This document shows positions 34,129-41,885 of a DNA stretch of 64,000 bases, piece by piece. Every line of letters starts with the position of its first letter. Within the stretch, counting starts at the first letter, position 1. The translations under genes were made by a program, and so were the position numbers. The stretch is from CAYWTS01 sp964461265 (GTDB lineage Bacteria > Bacteroidota > Ignavibacteria > Tepidaquicellales > OLB5), in assembly GCA_964461265.1 (NCBI GenBank), contig CAYWTS010000008.1, positions 1 to 64,000 on the forward strand. The letters are read 5' to 3'. The notes beneath the pieces are model-generated. The model saw nothing but the letters and a program-made list of their open reading frames with translations. It ran no database searches and was not told the origin of the DNA.

Positions 34129-35073
34129 TTACAATAATTTATTTTGTTTTAAATATTTTAATGAATTCCCTTTGTCTGTAGTTATCTGTCTGACAAGTGC
34201 ATCTTTAGAAGTGTATTTTTCTTCGCCTCTGAGCCTCGTTATAAAATTAACCGATAGCTTTTCACCGTAAATATCTCTGCCGAATCCGAATATATTTACC
34301 TCGGCAATCCATTTGGTTCCATCGGTCAGCGTGGGTCTGAAGCCTATATTCATCATTCCGAAAAATTTTTCCCCGCCGTATGATACCCGCACACAGTAAA
34401 CACCATCAGCAGGAACAAGTTTATTTGCATAGTCGGGTAATATATTGGCTGTCGGGTAGCCAAGCTCTCTGCCGATTTTATCCCCGGCAACCACTGTCCC
34501 GCTCAGGCTATATTCATAGCCAAGCAGCCTATTCGCTTTTTCAATCGCCCCTTCCGAAAGATATTTCCTAATCTTGCTGCTGCTTACTTTGTCTCCATTT
34601 ACATCTACCTCGTCAATCCTGTCAACTGTAAAACCCAGCGCTCTCCCGTATTGCAGCAGTGAATTAAAATCACCTTCTCTGTTATGTCCGAACAGGTGGT
34701 CAAAGCCTACAACAAGGTGCTCGATCCCAATCTTACCATAAACCAGGTTCTCATAAAAATCTTTCGGGGAGGTTTCAGAAAATTCCTCCGTGAAGTTTAT
34801 AAGAAGCACATTCTCGATACCCAGTGATTGGAATATAAAAAGCTTTTCTTCGGTCGTTGTGAGAAGCTTAATATCGGGTATCTTTGTTTTTAAAACTTCC
34901 TGCGGGTGCGGGTGAAAAGTTACTATAAAAGAACGGGCATTATTCTGCCTGCTAAGTCCGGTAACCTTCGCTAATATACTGCGATGTGCCGTGTGGACGC
35001 CGTCAAAAGTTCCAACCGAAATTACTGTTCTGCGGTCTCTATTTACTTCTTCAATGTTTCTGAAAACACGCAT
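34129..35073 (-). CDS. ribF: Bifunctional riboflavin kinase/FAD synthetase
   Basis: 314 residues, typical. The N-terminal FAD synthetase (nucleotidyltransferase) domain has VGTFDGVHTAHRSIL and VTFHPHP, plus the SSSKIRKYL switch near 165. The C-terminal riboflavin kinase barrel has GDKIGRELGYPTANI and NIGFRPT. Produces FMN and FAD from riboflavin and ATP. Position between truB and rpsO is the conserved bacterial arrangement; 6 bp from truB. Confidence 0.95.
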   Translation of the reverse strand: MRVFRNIEEVNRDRRTVISVGTFDGVHTAHRSILAKVTGLSRQNNARSFIVTFHPHPQEVLKTKIPDIKLLTTTEEKLFIFQSLGIENVLLINFTEEFSETSPKDFYENLVYGKIGIEHLVVGFDHLFGHNREGDFNSLLQYGRALGFTVDRIDEVDVNGDKVSSSKIRKYLSEGAIEKANRLLGYEYSLSGTVVAGDKIGRELGYPTANILPDYANKLVPADGVYCVRVSYGGEKFFGMMNIGFRPTLTDGTKWIAEVNIFGFGRDIYGEKLSVNFITRLRGEEKYTSKDALVRQITTDKGNSLKYLKQNKLL

Positions 35074-35079
35074 AAATTA

Positions 35080-35805
35080 TCACAAGCATTCATGTAATAG
35101 ATTAGAATCTGTCTTTAAAAAGTCATCAAGCGGTATTGCCTCCTTGATGGAATACTCCCCTATTCGCGTTCTTCTTAGTTCCTTTAAATATGCCCCTACT
35201 CCAAGCAATTGCCCGAAATCGTGAACCAGTGACCTAATATACGTTCCCTTCGAACAGCTGATTCTGAAACTTATTTCAGGCAGTTCCACACTTAAAATTT
35301 TAAATTCATCTATCCTGACTTTTCTGGCTTTTCTTTCCACTTCCTCCCCTTTCCTGGCATATTTATACAGTGGCTTGCCTTTATATTTTATTGCAGAAAA
35401 CATCGGCGGCAGCTGTTCTATTTCACCCATAAAAAAATCCGCTGCTTTTAAAATATTGCTGTAGCTTATACCTTTAATTGGTTTGCTTTCCACAATCTTC
35501 GATTCGGCGTCATAGCTGCGCGTAGAGGCACCCAGTATCATTATCCCTTCATACTGCTTATCTGAACTAATTAAGCTGCTCAACAGCTTTGTCGTTCTGC
35601 CCGTACACACAATAAGCAAACCCGTTGCCATAGGGTCAAGCGTTCCGGAGTGTCCTGCTTTGCCGACTCTCAGTTTTTTCTTTATGAGGTTAACTGCTCT
35701 TGCGCTTGAACAATTAGCCGGTTTATCTATCAAAATTATTTCTCCGCTTGCCTGGCTATCTGTCTTGCAGGTATCTCCGGCGGAGGGTCTGCTAGCTCTG
35801 CTCAT
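35080..35805 (-). CDS. truB: tRNA pseudouridine(55) synthase
   Basis: 241 residues, on the short side because the C-terminal PUA domain is absent. Makes pseudouridine 55 in the T loop of tRNA. Motifs: LIDKPANCSSARAVNLIKKK, GKAGHSGTLDPMATGLL with the catalytic Asp, MILGASTRSYDAE, QLPPMFSAIKYKGKPLYKYARKGE, and CSKGTYIRSLVHDFG. It overlaps rbfA by 14 bp. The first about 20 residues (before EIILIDKP) are low in conservation and a later start is possible. Confidence 0.95.
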   Translation of the reverse strand: MSRASRPSAGDTCKTDSQASGEIILIDKPANCSSARAVNLIKKKLRVGKAGHSGTLDPMATGLLIVCTGRTTKLLSSLISSDKQYEGIMILGASTRSYDAESKIVESKPIKGISYSNILKAADFFMGEIEQLPPMFSAIKYKGKPLYKYARKGEEVERKARKVRIDEFKILSVELPEISFRISCSKGTYIRSLVHDFGQLLGVGAYLKELRRTRIGEYSIKEAIPLDDFLKTDSNLLHECL

Positions 35806-36142
35806 CTTTATGAATCTGCTTAATCAGCTCGTCTATCTTGCTGGCATACTCTGTTCTATCGTCATAATAAAAAAACAGTTCCGGTATATTCTTCAGATAA
35901 AGCCTCGAAGCAAGGTGCATTCTGATTTGTTTCTTCTTAAGGTTTATCCTGTTAATACATTCAGCCGGCACAAGCTTATTGCCTATAAAACTTATATAAA
36001 CCTTCGCAGACTTGATGTCATTACTGACAACAACCTGTGTAACGGTAACGAGCCCGAGTCCCAGCCCTTCCAGATCTCTTGAAAGAACCCCGTTAATCTG
36101 GTGCTTGATTTCTTCCGAAACCTTATCAGAACGGACTGACAT
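35792..36142 (-). CDS. rbfA: Ribosome-binding factor A
   Basis: 116 residues. KH-like factor that helps maturation of the 16S 5' end. Visible: VSEEIKHQINGVLSRDL at the N-terminus, VTVTQVVVSNDIKSAKVYISF, and the C-terminal PELFFYYDDRTEYASKIDELI. Between infB (22 bp) and truB (overlap), which is the usual place. Confidence 0.9.
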   Translation of the reverse strand: MSVRSDKVSEEIKHQINGVLSRDLEGLGLGLVTVTQVVVSNDIKSAKVYISFIGNKLVPAECINRINLKKKQIRMHLASRLYLKNIPELFFYYDDRTEYASKIDELIKQIHKDEQS

Positions 36143-36164
36143 TGAACTATCTCCTTTCTATACA

Positions 36165-39107
36165 TTACTCTAGTTTTCTCTTTATTTCAACAATAGAATA
36201 TGACTCTATTATATCACCTACTTTAATATCATTAAAGTTTTCAAGGCTAATCCCGCACTCGAATCCCGATTCGACCTCTCTCACATCATCTTTAAATCTC
36301 TTAAGAGCCAGAATGTTGCCGTTAAATACTACAAAACCATCTCTCAACAGCCTAATCTTACTGCCTCGCTGGACTTTTCCATCAAGAACATAACACCCGG
36401 CTACCGTACCGATTTTGGGAACTTTAAATATCTGCCTTACCTCAACTGTCGCCAGAACCTCTTCCTTTTTATCGGGTTCAAGCAAACCTTCAAGAGCAAG
36501 CTTCATTTCGTTGATAACATCATAAATAATGCTATGCTGTCTGATATCCACACTTTCACGTTCGGCTGTTTTCCGGGCATTAAGATTGGGTCTAACGTTG
36601 AAACCTATTATTATCGCATTTGATGCTGCTGCAAGCAGAACATCGTTTTCGGAAATCTCACCAATACCTTTATGTATCACACTTATTTTTACTTCACTTG
36701 AGCCAAGTTTAAGCAAGGAATCAGAAAGCGCTTCAACCGAACCGTCAACGTCACCTTTAATAATTACATTAAGGTCAACCTGTTTACCTTCCTTAATTTG
36801 CTTCGAAATGTCATCAAGCGTAGTGAATTTAACCTGTCTGAAATATTGTTCACGCTTAAGCTGCTGTCTCTTATTGGCAATCTCCTTTGTTTCACGCTCG
36901 CTATCAAGTGCAATGAACCTGTCGCCTGCCTGGGGCATGCCATCAAAGCCAAGAAGCTGGACAGGTGTTGATGGTTTTGCTATTTCTGTCCTGTTATTTC
37001 GTTCATCGAACATTGCCTTTACCTTGCCGCTGTAAATTCCGCCAATAAAAACATCCCCCGTTTTAAGAGTACCTTTTTGAACCAGAACTGTTGCAACAAT
37101 TCCTTTTCCCCTGTCAAGTTTTGCTTCAACAACTACTCCTCTCGCATTCCTGTTCGGGTTAGCTTTCAGGTCAAGTACTTCGGCTTCAAGTAAAATCTTA
37201 TCAAGGAGCTGTGTTATATTTGTCCCCTTTTTAGCCGAAATTTCAACACATTGGTGTTTTCCTCCCCATTCTTCTATTAGTATTCCTCTTTCGGAAAGCT
37301 GTGTCTTAATTTTATTAGGGTCGGCTGCCTGTTTATCTATCTTGTTTATGGCTACAATTATGGGAACACCTGCTGCCAGTGCATGGTTAATTGCCTCAAC
37401 GGTTTGAGGCATAACGCTATCATCGGCAGCAACAACTAAAACCACAATGTCGGTGATTTGTGCGCCGCGTGCACGCATTGCCGTAAATGCTTCATGACCC
37501 GGTGTATCAAGAAACGTTATCAGCTTTCCTCCGTCAAGCGAAACCTGGTATGCACCTATGTGCTGTGTTATTCCCCCGGCTTCACCGGCAACCACGTTGG
37601 TTTTCCTGATATAATCGAGCAGCGATGTTTTCCCGTGGTCAACGTGTCCCATTATAGTAACTACCGGCGGCCTATGTGCAAGCGTCTCCTCGGGGTCTTC
37701 CGTATCTGCAAGCATATCCGACTCAAGTTCCTTCTGAAACTCTATGGTATATCCGAATTCATCTGCCAGCAGAACTATCAGGTCCTTATCGAGTCTCTGG
37801 TTTATCGTGACCATCATGCCAAGCTCAAAACATTTTTGAATTACAAGGCTGACTTCAATCCCCATAAGCACAGCAAGTTCCGCTGTTGTCAGGAACTCTG
37901 TAACCTGAATTACATTTTTACGGGCAAGAATTTCTTCCTGCTGCTTTTGTTCTTGCTCTATTCTTTCCTTTTTCTTCTTCTTCCTGAGCAAAGCTCTTGA
38001 GCTTGGTGTCCCTACATCATCTATTTTTGCCATTGTTTCCCTTATTGCTTCCTCTATCTCCACGCTCAGTGCTTCATCGTCAAACTTTCTCTGCCTTCTC
38101 TTGATATCGGAACCATCGGTATATTTCTGCTTTTTTGTTTTATTCTTTTTTTCTAAATCTCTTCTCTTATCTTCGTCCTCAATTTCTGTTTCTCCTGGCT
38201 TTTTTTCCGCACTTACTTCTTTGACCTTCTTTTCGGTCACTCTGCGCGGCTTGCGGAACAGTGATCTTTGCTTGGATTTTGGCTTCTTATAATCTTCCTT
38301 TATTGTAACTTTCTCGAACTTGCCTTCCGGTTTTGGCTCTGCCGGTTTGCGTTCCGGTTTTGGTTTTCTTGAGGGTTTGTCTTTCCTGGCTCTTTTTTCA
38401 AAACGTTTTCTTTCCTCGCGCCTCACTACTTTGGCCTGCTCGGTTCTTTTCTCAAGTTCTCTCAGGTCTATCTTTCCAACCTGTTTGAAGGTTAATTCTT
38501 CCATTTTATGGATTTCAAGGGGCTGAATAAAAGCTGGTTCCTGTTTTTCCGGTTCTATTGGAATTTCTTCTTCCTTTTTAACTGGCGGTTCTTCCGGGAC
38601 GGGCTTGACTTTTGCCTTCTTCTTTGGTGCGGGTTTTTGCTTCTCTTCCGCTTTCTCATCAGAAACCGCTTTTTCCCTCTCAAGTTCTTCTTTCTTCTGC
38701 TCAATGAGCTTTTTCTTCTCTTCAAGCTCTTTCTTCAGCCTTTCTTCTCGTTCCCTCTTAGCATGTGCTTCTAGCTCGAGTTTCTTCCTAAGCTCCTCTT
38801 CCTCTTTTCTTTTCCTATCTATCTCTTTTTTAACATCTTCCTCTATCTCCGAGATTTCAATTGTTGTGTGTTTTTTCTTGAACTCAATAAGCTTTTGTTT
38901 ATGCTTTTCGGCTTCCTCCAGGTCCGATTTGAAATGCCCCATAATCTTCCTGTAAAGAGAATCGTCAACTTTCGACATTATTCCGGTTACATCAATACCT
39001 ATGCGTTTCAGGTAATCGAGTATTTCAGTACTCTGCCTGTTAACTTCTTTTGCTATGGCAAAAATGGTTTTGCCTTTGATGGTCTTTTCTTCTCTGGCTT
39101 CAGGCAT
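36165..39107 (-). CDS. infB: Translation initiation factor IF-2
   Basis: 980 residues. GTPase that places initiator tRNA on the 30S subunit and drives subunit joining. An N-terminal IF2_N domain (IFAIAKEVNRQSTEILDYL) is followed by about 350 residues of highly charged Lys/Glu-rich sequence, then a second IF2_N-like domain, the G domain near 486 (GHVDHGKTSLLD, DTPGHEAF, NKIDK), and domains II-IV. The charged region is long for the family, as in several Bacteroidota. Located 46 bp after nusA. Confidence 0.97.
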   Translation of the reverse strand: MPEAREEKTIKGKTIFAIAKEVNRQSTEILDYLKRIGIDVTGIMSKVDDSLYRKIMGHFKSDLEEAEKHKQKLIEFKKKHTTIEISEIEEDVKKEIDRKRKEEEELRKKLELEAHAKREREERLKKELEEKKKLIEQKKEELEREKAVSDEKAEEKQKPAPKKKAKVKPVPEEPPVKKEEEIPIEPEKQEPAFIQPLEIHKMEELTFKQVGKIDLRELEKRTEQAKVVRREERKRFEKRARKDKPSRKPKPERKPAEPKPEGKFEKVTIKEDYKKPKSKQRSLFRKPRRVTEKKVKEVSAEKKPGETEIEDEDKRRDLEKKNKTKKQKYTDGSDIKRRQRKFDDEALSVEIEEAIRETMAKIDDVGTPSSRALLRKKKKKERIEQEQKQQEEILARKNVIQVTEFLTTAELAVLMGIEVSLVIQKCFELGMMVTINQRLDKDLIVLLADEFGYTIEFQKELESDMLADTEDPEETLAHRPPVVTIMGHVDHGKTSLLDYIRKTNVVAGEAGGITQHIGAYQVSLDGGKLITFLDTPGHEAFTAMRARGAQITDIVVLVVAADDSVMPQTVEAINHALAAGVPIIVAINKIDKQAADPNKIKTQLSERGILIEEWGGKHQCVEISAKKGTNITQLLDKILLEAEVLDLKANPNRNARGVVVEAKLDRGKGIVATVLVQKGTLKTGDVFIGGIYSGKVKAMFDERNNRTEIAKPSTPVQLLGFDGMPQAGDRFIALDSERETKEIANKRQQLKREQYFRQVKFTTLDDISKQIKEGKQVDLNVIIKGDVDGSVEALSDSLLKLGSSEVKISVIHKGIGEISENDVLLAAASNAIIIGFNVRPNLNARKTAERESVDIRQHSIIYDVINEMKLALEGLLEPDKKEEVLATVEVRQIFKVPKIGTVAGCYVLDGKVQRGSKIRLLRDGFVVFNGNILALKRFKDDVREVESGFECGISLENFNDIKVGDIIESYSIVEIKRKLE

Positions 39108-39153
39108 TTTTAATTTTATCTGTTATTCCTTTGTGTTTGTTGTGTTTTGTAAG

Positions 39154-40428
39154 TCATATATTTTTCGTCTCATTGGGTGATTCATCATCAGATATTTCTT
39201 CTTCGAGATCCTCCTCGCCGGCAGTCTCATCTTCGGTAACTTTATCTTCCCGCGGTTCGTCATCTGTCTCTTCGTCTTCCATTTCTTCGTTCCCTGCCTC
39301 CGATTCGGTTGCCTTTGTTTTTTTTACAAGTTCCATTTCCGACTCCTGTTCCGTTAATTCATATTGTTCTGCTTCTTCACCCGTTTCCTCTTCTGCCTGT
39401 TCTTTTCTTTCCACATCGATAGTGAATCCTGTCAGCTTTGACGCCAGCTTTATATTCTGTCCGTTCTTTCCAATAATCAGGGAAATCTGGTCCTCGTCGG
39501 CAACTATTTTTGCAGCTTTATTAACTTTATCTAAATAAATATCTTTTATCTTTGCCGGTGAGAGAGCACGGGCTATATAAAGTGCAACGTCATCATTGTA
39601 GTTAATAACGTCTATATTCTCATTCGAAAGTTCGCGCACAATAGAATGTATCCTGATCCCTTTCATCCCGACACATGCTCCAACGGCATCTATCCTGTCA
39701 TCATTTGAATACACTGCAACTTTGGCTCTCTCGCCGGGATCACGGGCAATTGATTTGATTTCAATAATACCGTCATATATCTCCGGTATTTCGAGCTCAA
39801 AAAGTTTTTTCAGAAATTCATCACAGGCACGCGATACAACTATCAGCGGCGGTCCTGACGATTTTTTCTGCACCTCTTTAATATATACTCTCAGGTTTTC
39901 ACCCTTTTTATACCTTTCCTTTGAAATCTGTTCCGCCTTTGGAAATATTATTTCGTGGCCGTTGTGAATCAGCAGTATATAATTAGGTTTTATCTGATAA
40001 ATCTCTCCAACTATAATCTCGCTTACAAGGTCTTTGTAATCATTATAGACAATTTCTTTTTCCACCTCCCTGATTCTCTGGTTCAGGTTCTGCTTGAGAT
40101 TAACAATATGCCTTCTACCGAAATTCACTAGGTCAAGAACTTCTATATAGTCGTCACCCGCCTCCAGGTCTTCGCCCGACTTTTCACGAGCCGTTTCAAC
40201 GTCCACCTCGGTTTCGGGATCGGCAACAGATTCTACAACCGATTTACTAAGGTACATTTCGATATCACCTTTATCCATGTTCACAATGACATCAAATTTC
40301 GCATTTGCACCATATTTTTTCTTTATCATCATCCCAAAAACATCCTTGAGAATGCTCTCAAGAACATCACGGTCCATCTTTTTATCTTTGACCATCTGGG
40401 AGAATGAGTCTACAATTTGTGACTTCAT
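39154..40428 (-). CDS. nusA: Transcription termination/antitermination protein NusA
   Basis: 424 residues. N-terminal RNA polymerase-binding domain (1-120), S1 domain (about 135-200; GEIYQIKPNYILLIHN), two KH domains (200-345; ARDPGERAKVAVYS, GACVGMKGIRIHSIV, LIIGKNGQNIKLASKL), then an 80-residue tail of almost pure Glu/Asp instead of the E. coli acidic repeats. First gene of the translation operon. The usual upstream partner rimP is not present; instead a promoter and a leader terminator precede it. Confidence 0.95.
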   Translation of the reverse strand: MKSQIVDSFSQMVKDKKMDRDVLESILKDVFGMMIKKKYGANAKFDVIVNMDKGDIEMYLSKSVVESVADPETEVDVETAREKSGEDLEAGDDYIEVLDLVNFGRRHIVNLKQNLNQRIREVEKEIVYNDYKDLVSEIIVGEIYQIKPNYILLIHNGHEIIFPKAEQISKERYKKGENLRVYIKEVQKKSSGPPLIVVSRACDEFLKKLFELEIPEIYDGIIEIKSIARDPGERAKVAVYSNDDRIDAVGACVGMKGIRIHSIVRELSNENIDVINYNDDVALYIARALSPAKIKDIYLDKVNKAAKIVADEDQISLIIGKNGQNIKLASKLTGFTIDVERKEQAEEETGEEAEQYELTEQESEMELVKKTKATESEAGNEEMEDEETDDEPREDKVTEDETAGEEDLEEEISDDESPNETKNI

Positions 40429-40611
40429 GTTTATTACTCCTGAAAATATCTTATATGCTGCATCTTGTGTTTATTTTACTTTTAAACAGGTTTATACTAG
40501 ATATTCTTAGTAGCTGACCTAAAGCTTGCTTCTGTTTGACAAACTGGTCCGCTATTACATCTAAATTGCTTGTTAAAACACTATATTGGTTTTCAGTAAC
40601 AAATAATACAG

Positions 40612-40639
40612 AAAAAAAATGACGCTTTTTGAGCGTCAT
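40612..40639 (-). terminator. Promoter-proximal terminator in the nusA leader
   Basis: On the minus strand a perfect 8-bp stem ATGACGCT-CAAAA-AGCGTCAT (40639-40619) is followed by seven to eight T. It lies about 30 bases after the predicted transcription start and about 190 bases before the nusA ATG, so most transcripts would stop unless the RNA polymerase reads through. This is the arrangement of a leader attenuator. Confidence 0.7.
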
Positions 40640-40665
40640 CACATATACATTACCATTTTGCCTTA

Positions 40666-40697
40666 CAAATATAGGTATACAATCATATCAAAGCAAG
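40666..40697 (-). promoter_or_regulatory. Bacteroidota-type promoter for the nusA operon
   Basis: On the minus strand TATATTTG (40673-40666) matches the Bacteroidota -7 element TAnnTTTG exactly, and CTTG (40697-40694) is 20 bases upstream, near the -33 TTTG position. No other good match was seen in this region. Inference from a consensus known mainly in Bacteroides. Confidence 0.5.
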
Positions 40698-41070
40698 GGA
40701 ATGATTACTATTAAAAATGCTAAATGTAAATATCTTTTTAAACTTACAATAGAGTAAACAGAGTTTCTTTTTACGTACAAATTCAGAATTACCTGTTTAA
40801 TATGAAACAAATTTTTGACTCCTGTTAAATATGGTAACATTATTATTTGCATTTAAAACTATCGTAAAGTCTTTAATTGTTAGTGGTTTATTTTTATACA
40901 TTTTTTAAGTTTGTTTGTTCTTCCTATATTTTTCCAAAAATTTGAACAAAATCGGAAATAAAAACTAATCCCTTCTGTTTTGCTCTCCTGCATCCCGACA
41001 TTTAAGACGGTACCTATCAGCAGCCATCAGGATTTCGTGGTGGGCAGTAAGTAAGGTGAAAAAATTCACA

Positions 41071-41089
41071 TGCCTGATACAGGCAGGCA
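41071..41089. repeat. Palindromic 19-mer, second copy
   Basis: TGCCTGATACAGGCAGGCA pairs TGCCTG with CAGGCA. Its reverse complement equals the 19-mer inside the repeat at 17675-17693 apart from one base. Confidence 0.6.
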
Positions 41090-41146
41090 CTTAAGGCAAT
41101 GCTAGCTGGAATTTGATGGTATGCTTTTAAATTGTATTTGATTACT

Positions 41147-41154
41147 TACTTTTG
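41147..41154 (+). promoter_or_regulatory. Possible -7 promoter element of lemA
   Basis: TACTTTTG fits TAnnTTTG and lies 34 bp before the lemA ATG. The -33 position only has TTTT-like sequence, so support is moderate. Confidence 0.35.
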
Positions 41155-41187
41155 TAAGTTTATGGGCTAAAAAAAGTATATAACGTA

Positions 41188-41823
41188 ATGAAAAATAAAA
41201 AATTTGAATCCCTTTCAAGGCAAAGTGCTGTACTTTGTTTGTTATTACTGTTTTCTGTATTTACTTTTTCGGGCTGCGGGTATAACACACTCGTCACGCT
41301 TGATGAAGGTGTTAACCAGGCATGGTCACAAGTGGAAAATCAATATCAACGACGTGCTGACTTAATTCCTAACCTCGTAAAAACAGTACAGGGTGCTGCC
41401 GACTTCGAGAAAAGCGTACTGACCGAAGTAACCGAAATGCGCTCAAAGGTCGGGCAGATGAAAATATCAGCAGAAGACCTTAGCGACCCGCAAAAATTTG
41501 AAGCGTACCAAAAAGCTCAAGACCAGTTATCCAGCGCTCTTTCACGTCTTCTTGTGGTAGCAGAAAATTATCCGCAAATCAAATCGAACGAAAACTTCCT
41601 CTCTCTGCAAACGCAGCTTGAAGGTACCGAAAACCGTATTGCGGTGGAAAGAAAAAAATTCAACGAGGCGGTTCAGGAGTATAACACAAAAATCAGGAGC
41701 TTCCCGACATTAATAACGGCTAAGATATTCGGCTTTAAGGAAAAACAATATTTCAAATCAACTCCCGGCAGCGAAAAGACTCCGGACGTTAATTTTGATT
41801 TCAATAAGAAAAAGGAAAAATAA
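41188..41823 (+). CDS. lemA: LemA family lipoprotein
   Basis: 211 residues. The N-terminal hydrophobic stretch ends with FSGC (Cys30), so this member is probably a lipoprotein rather than the usual single-span form. The LemA core follows: NQAWSQVENQYQRRADLIPN, VQGAADFEKSVLTEVTEMRS, AQDQLSSALSRLLVVAENYPQIKSNENFL, and the C-terminal YNTKIRSFPTLITAKIFGF. The family forms four-helix coiled structures; its molecular role is unsettled. The usual TPM-domain partner gene does not follow. Confidence 0.9.
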   Translation: MKNKKFESLSRQSAVLCLLLLFSVFTFSGCGYNTLVTLDEGVNQAWSQVENQYQRRADLIPNLVKTVQGAADFEKSVLTEVTEMRSKVGQMKISAEDLSDPQKFEAYQKAQDQLSSALSRLLVVAENYPQIKSNENFLSLQTQLEGTENRIAVERKKFNEAVQEYNTKIRSFPTLITAKIFGFKEKQYFKSTPGSEKTPDVNFDFNKKKEK

Positions 41824-41885
41824 AAACTTTAAACTTGGCAGGTTTTTAAAAACCATCCGGTTTAAAAATACATAAACATACTTTA

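Larger units (their letters stand above)
40429..41187. other. 759-bp divergent intergenic region nusA/lemA
   Basis: No credible gene in either direction; rimP is absent. It holds the leftward nusA promoter and leader hairpin (40619-40697), AT-rich DNA with no recognisable signal between 40700 and 40970, a GC-richer stretch near 40990-41110 with the palindromic 19-mer at 41071-41089, and a promoter-like TACTTTTG before lemA. Confidence 0.6.

Noticed and set aside
37458..38000. Long plus-strand open frame inside infB (about 180 codons)
   Set aside because: Antisense to the well-conserved IF2 G domain; residue composition is Cys/His/Tyr-rich nonsense and no start signal is seen.
40451..40642. 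63-codon minus-strand frame upstream of nusA
   Set aside because: Its first codons are the leader terminator hairpin; it lacks family features and does not resemble RimP.
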